Shown one piece after another: positions 23,691 to 33,868 of a DNA stretch of 64,000 bases. The notes beneath the pieces were generated by a model. It was not told the DNA's origin, ran no database searches, and was given only the letters and a program-made list of their open reading frames with translations. The first letter of the stretch is position 1. Every line of letters begins with the position of its first letter. Location: assembly GCA_034231615.1 (NCBI GenBank), contig CM067306.1, forward strand, positions 31,194,617-31,258,616, read 5' to 3'. The position numbers and the translations under genes were made by a program. This stretch comes from Meghimatium bilineatum. Taxonomy: Eukaryota; Mollusca; Gastropoda; Stylommatophora; Philomycidae.

Positions 23691-23744
23691 AAGATAAAAT
23701 CTGACAAAATTTAATTTAATATGAAGAATTTTAGAGCATCTCAC

Positions 23745-24009
23745 CTTCCCAGTATTGCCCATGAGCCGAGCCTTTGCTGGAGGGTCATCAAATTGTCGAG
23801 TGTCTGCACTGTAAGACTCAGCAAAATAGAAGCGGTCAGTCCCTCCAATGAAGTAACTGTCAACATCTTCTGTCAAGTTCTCTCTGTAAACAACTGTACA
23901 TTTTCCACGGATATGCGAGAAACCCAGAGTGGTCTCCTCATCACTCCAAAACAAGGCATTGAGGTCGGTGTGATAGACAGACTGTGACCCCTTATGTGTG
24001 TTCTCAATT
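23745..24009 (-). CDS. DNMT1: DNMT1 exon, BAH2 C-terminal part
   Basis: A 265-bp exon (acceptor CCTCAG, donor AAG|GTGAGA) encodes IENTHKGSQSVYHTDLNALF, then WSDEETTLGFSHIRGKCTVV, and ends DDPPAKARLMGNTGK. It matches BAH2 through the start of the glycine-lysine linker. Its first base completes an Ile codon with the AT overhang of the previous exon, and it ends in phase 0. Confidence 0.95.
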
Positions 24010-24104
24010 CTGAGGAACAAATGATTACACATTTATTAGAAAGTTAAAAAGAAATATAGTGATGAATTTCCCTACAAACATTCTTATAATATTATGTGTA
24101 TAAT

Positions 24105-24275
24105 TTCTACCTAAGGATCTATTCAGTCAAAAAAAATACCCACTCTTATAATTATGCGTAAAGTTGCTACCACGTATTGTAGGATCTATTCAGTAAAAAA
24201 AAATACCCACTCTTATAATTATGCGTAAAGTTGCTACCTGAAGGATCTATTCAGTCAAAAAAAAACACCCACTCT
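24105..24275 (+). repeat. 70-75 bp tandem repeat, about 2.5 copies
   Basis: Unit AAGGATCTATTCAGT(C)AAAA ... CACTCTTATAATTATGCGTA. DNMT1 intron. Confidence 0.82.
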
Positions 24276-24855
24276 TAGTTGTTTACTCTAAGTCAGAAGT
24301 GAGTAAGCATAAACTGGTTCCAGTTTAGGACTTGCTTTGTTAAAAAGAAACCAGTGTGTTCTTTTCACAAGAAGAAAATCTCTCTATTAGTGGTTTGTTA
24401 TTGGATGGAATTTTTGTCTGGTAGGACACAGGAGACCTACATGTGAACCTGTGTCATATCATCATCAAGTGTCATGCAGACTGACGTAGGTGATCACAGA
24501 TCTCCACAACTGTTTATATTCAGTATAACTTATCAGGATAGTAGTTGTTTTTTTGCCACTCCACGATGTCAAATGAATATTTTCTCTGTCAATCTATCTG
24601 ACCTTCTATCATGCCTGTTGTTACTCTTCTCCAGACCTCCCTGTCTCATAATGTGACCACAATAAACAAATATTGTCTTTTTCTATTATTAAATAACCCC
24701 TAATCTCACATTTAGAACATCCTCGTTAGTTTTTCTAGCTGTCCAAATTACTCTCGGCATTCCATATTCTCTGTTGTCTCCAATGTTGCCACTATCCTGT
24801 TTATTTATTTGCTATATAAATTCTCATATAAATAACACCACATAAAAAAACTGAC

Positions 24856-25032
24856 ATGTAAAACTTATTGACCTTCACCTTGACCTCAGAAAGTTCAGGT
24901 TGTTTTCCTGAGACTTTTTTGGTAAAGATTTCCATAAATCCTGGCAACACGAAAAGGTTCCGGGCACTTGTCATTTGACCCTTTCACGTATTCCGACTTG
25001 CGATAGGCCTCTGGGTAAACATCTTCATCAAC
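24856..25032 (-). CDS. DNMT1: DNMT1 exon, BAH2, with +1 frameshift
   Basis: A 177-bp exon (acceptor GATGCAG, donor AT|GTCAGT) starts [20 protein letters not shown] and [10 protein letters not shown] in one frame. It continues EIFTKK and [11 protein letters not shown] in a second frame, as expected for BAH2. The switch is explained by one extra A on the plus strand at 24,936-24,938. Read straight through, the original frame hits a stop within about 20 codons. A base-calling error in a homopolymer and a true mutation look the same here. Confidence 0.92.
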
Positions 25033-25049
25033 CTGCATCAACAATTTCA

Positions 25050-25190
25050 GAAAATAAATCCATATTTCAACAAATTAGAAAATAAAACCATATTTCATCA
25101 AATTTGAAACAATTTCAGAAAATAAAACCATATTTCATCAAATTTGAAACAATTTCAGAAAATAAAACCATATTTCATCAAAGTTGCAAT
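25050..25190 (+). repeat. 40-bp tandem repeat, about three copies
   Basis: AATTTCAGAAAATAAAACCA then TATTTCATCAAATTTGAAAC, repeated. Confidence 0.82.
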
Positions 25191-25411
25191 TTTTAAAATG
25201 TGCTTAATAAGCAGAAAAGTGATTTCAATGAAATGAGGAAAATATTAACATCTAAACAAATTACAAACAAGCTAAACATGAGAATTATAAAGTGTTACAT
25301 CTATTCTATATTAATGTATGGCTCAAAAACATGGACAATGAACAATTAGAAGACAGAATTAATGTCTTTGAGATGTAGATATGTAGAAGAATAAGGAAAA
25401 CACTTTCTACC

Positions 25412-25560
25412 TGATACATGGCTTCTGGGTCACTTTGACCTTATATGGGATAGCCAACTTTACCTCAAAACTTCCTTAGTTGCCTGTTATAACATGCTTG
25501 GCAAGCAATAGTGTAGCTATTCTTTGCTCCGTTCTCAGACCCTGGCTATGCACTGACAAC
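25412..25560 (-). mobile_element. SINE-B, 5' half only
   Basis: TGGCTTCTGGGTCACTTTGA, TATGGGATAGCCAAC, TTCCTTAGTTGCCTGTTATA and TATTCTTTGCTCCGTTCTCA match the SINE-B head. The GAA-tail part is absent. Confidence 0.75.
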
Positions 25561-25735
25561 TCCCTTTTCAAAGTCACTAAAATTAAGAATGTAATGTGGG
25601 TCCAAATAGCTGATAATAGAGGCAGGATTTATCAGCAGTTAGTGGGTGTAAATAGCTGGTATTAGAGATAAAGAGGCCTACAGAGATAGTGTTAATAACA
25701 ATTTATTGTATCTACCAGTAAATGCCTGGACTTAC

Positions 25736-25891
25736 TTTGGACTGTGATTTTCTTGCAGTTGAGATCTTCTCGTGTACGATCTTGAACCCATACGCCGCCG
25801 GATCAATGTAACAACAATCACCTATAGAATATTCTAGACCATTGGTTCTGACACTTGTGTAATACAGACAGCTGGACGATCCACCGTCTGC
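25736..25891 (-). CDS. DNMT1: DNMT1 exon, BAH2 start
   Basis: A 156-bp exon (acceptor TTGCAG, donor AAA|GTAAGT) of 52 codons encodes CLYYTSVRTNGLEYSIGDCC, then YIDPAAYGFKI and SQSK. It corresponds to the strand after the BAH1-BAH2 linker (vertebrate LYYSATKNGILYRVGD). Open and in phase with its neighbours. Confidence 0.94.
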
Positions 25892-26509
25892 CTGCAACAA
25901 ACAGAATAATTAAAATAGATGCTAAGATGTCAACAACACAAAATTGGTTATGAACTGACGTCTCCGCATTTAATGCATGCATGTGCTCAGTATCCCTGGC
26001 AAATGACTTAGGGTATGTATGCTTCTGGTATGCCTCACGGAATAAACACACTCCTGACCCTGCCTATGTTTGTTTGTCAATAACCCCAGGAATTGCGAGC
26101 AATTAGCTCTCACTTCCTATGTGTAGTGGGGTGGTTTTTTTAGCTTTCTTTCATACCCAGGAGACTTAAGCTTTCGGCTTAATACAAGTGCCTATTGAAG
26201 GAGCCTAGAGGGGTATATGTCACTAGACGAGCTGATAATTTGCCTGGGTCACCCAACATGCATCTTTCTTTTGACTAGGCACTTCGCAACCAGCGAGTTA
26301 TCCCTTGTGTAGGAAGACCATTCCTTTACCTCCCTTTGTGTCCCTAGGCCTAGATTTCTGTTTGAGTCGTGTTGGACAATGTGACAGTTGAATTGACTCA
26401 GGGTTGATATACCTTCCTAGACAAGGTGCTACTTTGCCAAAAAACTTCAGAATCTGGGATTTGGCCTGTTAATTTCTCACACACTTGCCTCGTCTACATG
26501 TGATGACTT

Positions 26510-26580
26510 TCTATTCCATATTTTGGTTATCTGTTACCCCTAGGTCTGCATGAGAGCAATGATAAGCCCTTTGTACTGGT
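26510..26580 (-). mobile_element. Repeat C fragment (head part)
   Basis: TTGGTTATCTGTTACCCCTA, GGTCTGCATGAGAGCAATG and CCCTTTG match 61,986-62,036. The sequence just upstream (26,060-26,510) is unlike anything else here. Confidence 0.5.
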
Positions 26581-26825
26581 TTCCCAGTACATTTCCCTCC
26601 ATTCCTTTCAACAAATGTGTTGCCATTATCAGATTTCTGCTGAATAAATATACTTTCAGTCATTTCGTTCACCGAAGTAGAACACCATCTGTAGACAGTA
26701 CCATTCATAGCACTTAACTCTGTAGCTCAAATGCTAATCACCAGTAATCTTTGATAAAAATTCACTTTGTAAAGAACATGTCATAGTCAGATTTAATACT
26801 GCAACCTAAAGTAAACGTAAAAGTA

Positions 26826-27015
26826 ACATGAGTTATGAACCAGCAACATAGGACGGGGCTTCCCATAAGTGCTCAGCAGGCTAATCATTGGTTGATCAGA
26901 AACCACCTGACTACCACACTTGCTCAGTATCGATGGTGCCATTTCTCGATCTCCCCAGAGCATTAGTCCTGGTACCCTATTTCCTGGTGGCTAGATGAAC
27001 CACAGGAGTAATCTT
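26826..27015 (+). repeat. Dispersed repeat D, copy 2
   Basis: Homologous to 18,502-18,692 (GGGGCTTCCCATAAGTGCTC, AGAAACCACCTGACTACCAC, GGTGCCATTTCTCGATCTCC). No coding match. Confidence 0.65.
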
Positions 27016-27174
27016 TAATAATGTTAGACAATGAGTGATTAGACACAAAGAGACTGTTCATGCTCCCATAGAATAATAGAAACGGGAGTGACAAAGGGAG
27101 GGGGAAGATAGTACATCCTCGCTGACAACAACAAACTGACTGGTACGCAGCGTATACACCCTTAGATGGATGAT

Positions 27175-27390
27175 CCCGCTGAAGATGGATGTGTCAGGTT
27201 ACTGACGCAAATAATTCTTAAAGTTGATGGGAATTGAATTTCCTACTTGAATTTACTTGTGATGCAAATAAAACGGTGACATAGCGCATTACCATTCTCT
27301 GGACTACATCCTGCTGGAAATCTAATAGAGCCATGGTCCTGCTAGAGGAGAGAACCAGCGAGAGTTTGAGAATGAACGCTGACAAAGAAG
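27175..27390 (+). mobile_element. SINE-A with a 40-50 bp internal insertion
   Basis: Core CGCTGAAGATGGATGTGTCA, then extra DNA (about 27,212-27,255) that partly repeats the GCAAATAA stretch, then ATAAAACGGTGACATAGCGC and the tail GAATGAACGCTGACAAAG. Confidence 0.75.
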
Positions 27391-27463
27391 TACATTGATG
27401 ATTGAACCAGCAATCTAAGCCTTTATGGGAATGTCCCCACATGCATGATGTTGGTTCCTAATC

Positions 27464-27617
27464 TTCTTCTTCTTCTGCGTTCATTCTCAAACTCCAACTG
27501 GATCTAGCTGGATCATGGTCCTGCTAGATTTCCAGCAGGATGTAGTCCAGAAAATGGAAATGAGTTGTGTCGCCGTTTTATTTGCGCCAATGGCCCGACA
27601 CATCCGTCTTCGGCGGG
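27464..27617 (-). mobile_element. SINE-A with 11-bp TSD
   Basis: 154 bp. GGTTCCTAATC (27,453-27,463) and GGTTCCCAATC (27,618-27,628). Opposite in orientation to the SINE-A only 75 bp away, so the two can form an inverted pair in RNA. Confidence 0.88.
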
Positions 27618-27798
27618 GGTTCCCAATCAAGAATGAAGTATTAAACCACAGTTTACAAATAAATGTATTCAAGAATACTAAAATCATAATGAGATTATAA
27701 ACAAATAATGCTTGCTTATAGAGCCTAATCTACATTTAGTTTATTTTTAAACATTACTTTTTGTTATGTCGGAAAAGGTCAAATTATCCACTACTTAC

Positions 27799-28056
27799 TC
27801 GAGTAACTTCCCTTAGGACTGTCTCCTCGAGCAATCTCTTCTTCTCCAACCTCTGACAGCTAATGCAGCAATTCTGGTTCTCACTGTCCGAAAGAACATC
27901 TATATCAGGAGGATCCTCAAACCTGCCAAAATTGGATTCATAAAACTTCTGAAAATAGAATGTCTTGCCATCATCCTCAGAAATGACATTGTCTTCATCT
28001 GGGTTGTCAATGCCACCTTTCATATTCCAGTCTTCAGGAACAACTTTCTGGATGAC
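27799..28056 (-). CDS. DNMT1: DNMT1 exon, BAH1 C-terminal part
   Basis: A 258-bp, 86-codon exon (acceptor TTCTAG, donor CGA|GTAAGT) encodes VIQKVVPEDWNMKGGIDNPD, then DDGKTFYFQKFYESNFGRFE, and later QNCCISCQRLEKKRL. It matches the BAH1-BAH2 connecting region of DNMT1, including the CxxC pair. Both ends are in phase 0 and the frame is open. Confidence 0.94.
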
Positions 28057-28154
28057 CTAGAACAGAAGAATAATGTATTTTTATAGAAAGTAACCAAAAC
28101 AAAGTTTATTCATTGTTTTCACACTCTTCTTGGTTACATGGATGCAGTCCTTTC

Positions 28155-28860
28155 AGCTTGACACATTAGACCTTGGCATAGCTTACAGCTTGGCACATTA
28201 GACCTCAGCATAGCTTACAGCTTGGCACATTAGACCTCGGCATAGCTTACAGTTTGGCACATTAGACCTTAGCATAGTTTACAGTTTGACACATAAGACC
28301 TCGGCATAGCTTACAGTTTGACACATAAGACCTCGGCATAGCTTACAGCTTGGCACATTAGACCTCAGCATAGCTTACTTACAATTTGACACATTAGACC
28401 TCGGCATAGCTTACAGTTTGGCACATTAGACCTTAGCATAGTTTACAGTTTGACACATAAGACCTCGGCATAGCTTACAGTTTGACACATAAGACCTCGG
28501 CATAGCTTACAGCTTGGCACATTAGACCTCAGCATAGCTTACTTACAGTTTGACACATTAGACCTCGGCATAGCTTACAGTTTGGCACATTAGACCTTAG
28601 CATAGTTTACAGTTTGACACATAAGACCTCGGCATAGCTTACAGTTTGACACATAAGACCTCGGCATAGTTTACAGCTTGGCACATTAGACCTCGGCATA
28701 GTTTACAGTTTGACACATAAGACCTCGGCATAGCTTACAGTTTGACACATAAGACCTCGGCATAGCTTACAGTTTGACACATTAGACCTCGGCATAGCTT
28801 ACAGTTTGACACATTAGACCTCGGCATAGCTTACAGCTTGGCACATTAGACCTCAGCATA
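28155..28860 (+). repeat. 32-bp minisatellite, about 22 copies, SINE-B-like unit
   Basis: Unit CATAGCTTACAG(C/T)TTG(G/A)CAC followed by ATTAGACCTCGG or ATAAGACCTCGG, with two irregular CTTACTTACA joints. The unit resembles SINE-B core pieces joined together (TTTACAGC, CTGACACATCCGACTTCAGCAT). It fills the DNMT1 intron next to the clipped BAH1 exon. Confidence 0.9.
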
Positions 28861-28966
28861 CCACTGAAGACGGATGTGTCGCACCATTGGTGCAAATGAC
28901 GACAACGCATTTCCATTTTCTGGACAACATGCTGTTGGAAATTTAGTTGGACCATTGTCCTGCTAC
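28861..28966 (+). mobile_element. SINE-A fragment fused to the BAH1 exon
   Basis: CTGAAGACGGATGTGTCGCA to GGACCATTGTCCTGCTAC, the first two thirds of a SINE-A, stops exactly where coding sequence of the BAH1 exon begins. The other side meets the 32-bp minisatellite. No TSD is seen. Confidence 0.8.
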
Positions 28967-29172
28967 AAAAGCTCATTGTCATCGCACTTGTCGACAAAAA
29001 ATAGCTCCAGAGGATCAGATGCCTCTCCTAAGACAGTTTCACATCCTCTATAGTACCAGTGGACATGTGCCTGCTTGCAGCCACCTTCTTCAAACAGGTA
29101 CTGAACTTGAGCAATGTAGAACGGCTGAGTTGGGTCTGCAGGTGAGATGGAGACATAGTCTCCATTGGTTAT
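28967..29172 (-). CDS. DNMT1: DNMT1 exon, BAH1 domain, 3' end clipped
   Basis: Encodes ITNGDYVSISPADPTQPFYI, then HVHWYYRGCETVLGEASDPL and ELFFVDKCDDNELL, a good BAH1 match. The exon runs directly into a SINE-A fragment, whose GTAGCA provides the only nearby GT donor (after CTTTT). Using that donor leaves phase 2, but the next exon (28,056) must open in phase 0. About eight residues present in vertebrates here (IHSKVK region) are missing. The 3' end of the exon therefore appears to have been replaced. Confidence 0.9.
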
Positions 29173-29399
29173 CTGGTGAAAGACAAGATTACATAAACAT
29201 TTTTTCAAAGGTAACATTCCATATCACTGAGGATTTTAGGGAATTTTACGTTGTGCCCACATTTTTGCCCGTAAATTGCATACATAGGGATGTGGTCAGA
29301 ATCATGCTTGGCGTTTCTTTCCCAGAAAATCTGGTACCCATTTCCTTAGGCTGGGTTGATCTAGAAGTTGTTTGTGGTTTAAAACTATTCCAGTTATAC

Positions 29400-30130
29400 T
29401 AGAAAATCTTGACAATCAAGTTAATACTGTAGTAAAACTGTATGAAAATAGTACTTACAAAACATGTGATGAAGTTTTACTGTACGACGATTAACACACT
29501 TTCATTATCTGAAGCTCACATGAAATAATACACACAAAACAAGCTAAAATCATACAAATAACAATACACATGACATAATCATTGTTATTTATAACAAGTA
29601 ATCATAATGCACAATGCATTTAAAACAGCAGCACGACTTGCCCGGAAGTTACAGCAACAACAACATACATCTGCACTTTTGAGAAGTTAGATTGCCACTG
29701 GTCAACCAACAACAAAGAAACGAAAAGTTTACCAACATGTCAATGATGCTATTAAAACAATGGTTGAACAGGTAAGATCCAGAAGAGCCTATCAACTTCT
29801 TGAAAAACAGCATGTGTTTTGAACATTAATGTTGTGTAGAACTTAATTTCATGTCTATCATTTATGAGACAATTCATATCATTTGAAGATTTTATTATAA
29901 TTATTTACTAGCTATATTGTTCATTAGTGTTTATTACAGTTTGTATGAAATATTTTATATATTACCTTTGTATTTTGTCTTGGGGATATTTTGCCTGGGA
30001 ATATTTATCTTGGAATATTTTGTCTTGGGTATATTTTGTCTGGAATATTTTGTCCTGGGAATATTTTGTCTAGTTACCCATGATTCTGTATCAATACTTG
30101 TATCATACATATCACATTTTCATACGTATT
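29400..30130. other. DNMT1 locus intron, no exon recognised
   Basis: Contains a plus-strand open stretch (about 29,610-29,820: TTKKRKVYQHVNDAIKTMVE) of unknown origin and a loose 15-20 bp repeat of GGGAATATTTTGTCT at about 29,990-30,070. Confidence 0.5.
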
Positions 30131-30134
30131 TGAA

Positions 30135-30330
30135 TCAAAGTAGAAGTTGACTCCTTTTTTCCCCCTCCAGATTGTCCCATAATTCCCAGATTTTTCCCCA
30201 GATTGTTGCATAAAGTGGATCCTCCTGTATTCTGCCATCTTTCATCCTCTTAGATTGTCCCAGCCATCTGAGTCTATGCAAACTGAGCATAGAAAATACT
30301 GCGGTATTGCCTGTTTGTTTCAATGCATGT
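30135..30330 (-). mobile_element. RTE-like LINE fragment
   Basis: The minus strand encodes LHRLRWLGQSKRMKDGRIQE and DPLYATIWG, matching the conserved post-RT signature RW.GH..RM.DGRIPKDLLYGEL. Short and in a DNMT1 intron. Confidence 0.7.
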
Positions 30331-30473
30331 TAGTAATGTTCTCCTGCCACCGAACAAAGAACAGTATTCTGATAGGGATTCCTTCCAGTTTCCATTTTTA
30401 TAACTGGACGCTAAGAATATCATTGGTTATTTTCTTACCATGCTACAGACACGGCTACATTATTTCACATCAT

Positions 30474-30600
30474 GTGAAAACTTCAGATCTCCTCCATATA
30501 GTTTGTGAAAACTTCAGATCTCCTCCATATAGTTTGTGAAAACTTCAGATCTCCTCCATATAGTTTGTGAAAACTTCAGATCTCCTCCATATAGTTTTTG
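30474..30600 (+). repeat. 31-bp tandem repeat, four copies
   Basis: GTGAAAACTTCAGATCTCCT then CCATATAGTTT, almost identical units. Confidence 0.92.
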
Positions 30601-30739
30601 GTATTCTAATGTTTCATTTACTTTCAGATATTCATTTTAGACTAGTTCTTGTGAGAGAACTAGTTTCCATGTTAACAAATCTACAATCATGGTTGGAGAC
30701 AGCTCTCAGCTAGAACATGCAAACATCCCTCCACAGACA

Positions 30740-30744
<5 letters not shown>

Positions 30745-30778
<34 letters not shown>
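30745..30778 (+). repeat. (GA)n microsatellite
   Basis: About 17 GA repeats, 50 bp from the acidic-linker exon. Confidence 0.95.
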
Positions 30779-30830
30779 AAGACATCTCAGATTATATCAC
30801 ATCTACGACATAAATGATTTTCGGACTGAC

Positions 30831-31032
30831 CTCGACGTCATTAATCCTGGCTGCTGTATAATATTTCCTCTTGGTTTCTTCATCAGGCCAAACTACTTTG
30901 GTCTTGACATTTGTAGCAGATTTATGTTTAGTCACTGCCACCAAGTTTTTGCTTTCTTGATCCTCTTTTTCAATTTCTGATTCCTCTTCAACATCATCTT
31001 CTTCTGCCGTCTTAATGGCCATATTTGGACAC
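30831..31032 (-). CDS. DNMT1: DNMT1 exon, end of CXXC and acidic autoinhibitory linker
   Basis: A 202-bp exon (acceptor CATTAG, donor GAG|GTCAGT) encodes CPNMAIKTAEEDDVEEESEI and ends KRKYYTAARINDVE. The CPN completes the last zinc ligand of the CXXC finger. The acidic run corresponds to the CXXC-BAH1 autoinhibitory linker of the family. The end leads into BAH1. Phases match both neighbours. Confidence 0.93.
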
Positions 31033-31073
31033 CTAATGGAAAATACAAAAAATAAAAAGTATGTGAACTTTAA

Positions 31074-32971
31074 CCTTTAGCAAGCCGGATTAAAAAATAC
31101 AAAACCTCTTCCTGCCACCGGATTCTTTTTTGAGAATTTTCATCTTTTCTGGTTGGTGTTACGGAAATGCAATAACTTTTTTGTTATTCGTGATAAAAAA
31201 AAAAAATTGTCCGTGCAAATGCAGAATTGAATACCGCAAATGTATGTATATTTTTAAAATTTTTATGTAACATACCCGGGGTTTGCGCAGGAAGTGAACA
31301 CCTTTTTTGCGCACAAAACCAACAGAAACAACAAGACATGGGTGTTCGGAAAACTCAATAACATTTTTGCTATTAGAGATTTTAAAATAATTTCAACAGA
31401 TTTAAATGCAGAATTGAATACTGCAAATGGGTGTGTAATTGTTTTTTTTTAAATGTATCTTACTCGAGTTTTGCGCAAGAGGTGAAGACATTTTCTCGAA
31501 AAAACAAAATATATGCAAAAAAGACACGGGTGTTCGGAAAACTCAATAACATTTTTGTTATTAGAGCTTTTAAAATAATATCAACACATGTAAATGCAGA
31601 ATTGAATACTACAAATGGGTGTGTAATTGGTTTTTTTTTATGTATCCTACCCGAGGTTTGCGCAAGAGGCGAAGACAATTTTTATTTTAAAATTACATAA
31701 AAACAAACAACACAAATGACTTACCCACTGGCCATGCAGCTCTGGAGTAAACCTACAGGCTGTGCTGCTCTCCTACATGCTGTGCAGCTCAGAGGAACAA
31801 TCAATTTTGAAATGTACCAATGTGTGGTATCTATGGAAGCAGGGGTAGGGGCACAGAGTGACCTGACATGCTGCGCACACGTACTGAGTCTGGTGACGCT
31901 TCTTTGACCGATCTGAACAGACTACACAGTCAGGAAGCGCAGGCTTGCCACTGGACAACCGTTTAGGATTTATAGCAATATGGTGTGTTGGTCCTATTGC
32001 CAATCATGCTTTCATCGATACTGATTTCTTTGGAGAGGCCATAATACTGTTGGAACAGAGGAATAAGTTTGTCAACAAACCCCTGTATCTTGAACGCCTT
32101 GCTGTGACCCGGTTGCCCTCGTGCAACAGCTGTTGTGTTGTCTACAAGGTGCAGGAATGAAAGAATAGCTAAAAATCTATTCCTACTCATGATATTCCTG
32201 AACCCAGGCATCTTGATGAGACCATCATTAGACCAATACAATTCAAAGGAGGAACGTTTGGTCAGTCCCATCAAGAGCACCAAAAGCTGTCATCTCATCA
32301 GCTGTGACTTCCTTCCACATCTTCACACGAGATGCATTGCCGGCGGCCTGTCCCTTCGAATCACTAACCTGCTTAGCGTAACGATTAGTTTCAGTTACCA
32401 ACATGTTCACAATATCATCTGTAATAAACAGACGAAACACGTCTACCGCACTAATGTCATCAGCTAAGCCTATAGGTCCAACAACTTCATCGAAGTTGCT
32501 AAGCCAATCATGGCTATACCCCGAAGGAACACTAGAATTTCCAACAATTTCTTCTTCCAATATGTCGTATCCGGCCACGCTGCGAACTGAATCAGTATCA
32601 CTATTATCTCTATCTAACAACACATCATCTATTGGAGCGATATCTGCATCTGTTAACGGCATACTTACCTCCTCATCCGAATCGGGATCCATTACGAACG
32701 CAAAATAAATTGTATCCATTGTAGGCCTAGGTTGCTGTCGGAAAATGCGATGGAACAACGTCTTGACGCTACTGTAAATTATAACAAATGGACAGGGCGG
32801 ACGTGAACTGGTACCGGCTTCGATTGCGCATGCCCTGAACTACATACATGCTGTGATTTGGCTGTTGTAAGCCTATTTGGCACAATGTCTCATTGAGTGA
32901 GTGCACTTGACAACGGTAAACAGCCGCCATCTTTTTTTTGTCAAACAGATTTAACAACGGCGCGGTGAAGG
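31074..32971 (-). mobile_element. piggyBac-type DNA transposon, internally deleted, TTAA-flanked
   Basis: Flanked by TTAA at 31,070-31,073 and 32,972-32,975. The inner ends start CCTTTAGCAAGCCGG and CCTTCACCGCGCCG. Between them are remnants of a piggyBac transposase plus, near the 31.1 kb end, three imperfect direct repeats of about 180 bp (about 31,250-31,680) containing GTGTTCGGAAAACTCAATAA and TTTGCGCA. About 1.9 kb, non-autonomous, in the intron between the CXXC and acidic-linker exons of DNMT1. Confidence 0.65.
31773..32758 (-). pseudogene. piggyBac transposase remnant
   Basis: The N-terminal 171 codons (32,758-32,243) carry an acidic region (DPDSDEEVSM, LLDRDNSDTDS) and FITDDIVNMLVTETNRYAKQ. 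After a frameshift comes GLTKRSSFELYWSNDGLIKM, then FLAILSFLHLVDN and LSKEISIDESM, the piggyBac core up to the first catalytic Asp. The sequence then jumps to a cysteine-rich C-terminus (CVVCSDRSKKRHQTQYVCAA, CLCPYPCFHRYHT-like). The other catalytic aspartates are deleted, so it is inactive. Confidence 0.8.
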
Positions 32972-33227
32972 TTAAGGTCAAGGCAAACGTGAACAAGTGA
33001 TAAAGTTTGTTAATGTTTTTTTTTTCCTTTATATTCCTAACAATCAATATTCTTCTTGTACATGTCGCGGCGTCTGCTATGGCAAAGCGGCCTTTATTTT
33101 CACAGTCCATAGAAAACCTCCCTGCACTCTATCACAGGAAAACATGTAGTAAGGAAAGTTTTTTTATATTCCTAACAATATTTTATTTTATTTTCAAAAG
33201 TATCTTCTGCATTAATCTTCTTTTGCA

Positions 33228-33475
33228 TTAATTCTCCTGCAGATTAGCAGGATGTAGTCCTGAGAACATAATGTGGTGTCATGGTTTACAGCTTTTCTGC
33301 GATATATGTGCCTTTTGATCTGACACATCCGATTTCAGCATGGCTTCTGGTTCACTGACTCTACGTAGGATGAGACACGCACACTCCACCCCAAAACCTT
33401 CTTAGTCACCACTTACAACATTCATGTAGGTACAGTGTTGCTATTCTTTTCCTCCTTCCGGAACCCAATAACACA
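33228..33475 (-). mobile_element. SINE-B
   Basis: TTCTCCTGCAGATTAGCAGG, GGTTTACAGCTTTTCTGCGA, CTTTTGATCTGACACATCCG and TAGTCACCACTTACAAC in SINE-B order. The head (TATTCTTTTCCTCC) is diverged. Confidence 0.82.
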
Positions 33476-33868
33476 AGGACAACTCAAAATTAAATTTAAT
33501 ACCATTCTTCCTCTCTCTGTGCAAGAGAGGATATCTGGTGGCATAGTGGTTAAGCCATTTGCAGTAAGTGCCATGGGTTTGATATCCTGCGACATCTTCA
33601 TTGCAAGTGAATTTAGGGGGGGGGGGGGGGGAAGAGAGAATCTCTGGACATTATCGCTTGAAGGTATGAGGTTATGTGTTATATGTGGTACTCTCAGCAG
33701 CTGGCATGCTGGTGCCGAGATGGGCGGAGTATATATGAGGTAACCGTAGCCATTTTTTCTTACCAACATAATCATCTATTCTGTTTCCAAGAGTATAGCT
33801 AACATCGTTTTTCTCTATCCAACTACCCAATGGTATCATTTAGACTTTTGTTTCTCACTTAAGGCAAG

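Noticed and set aside
30831-31020. Stand-alone small acidic protein starting MAIKTAEEDD
   Set aside because: It is the acidic-linker exon of DNMT1. The apparent Met is internal, following CPN, the last CXXC ligand.
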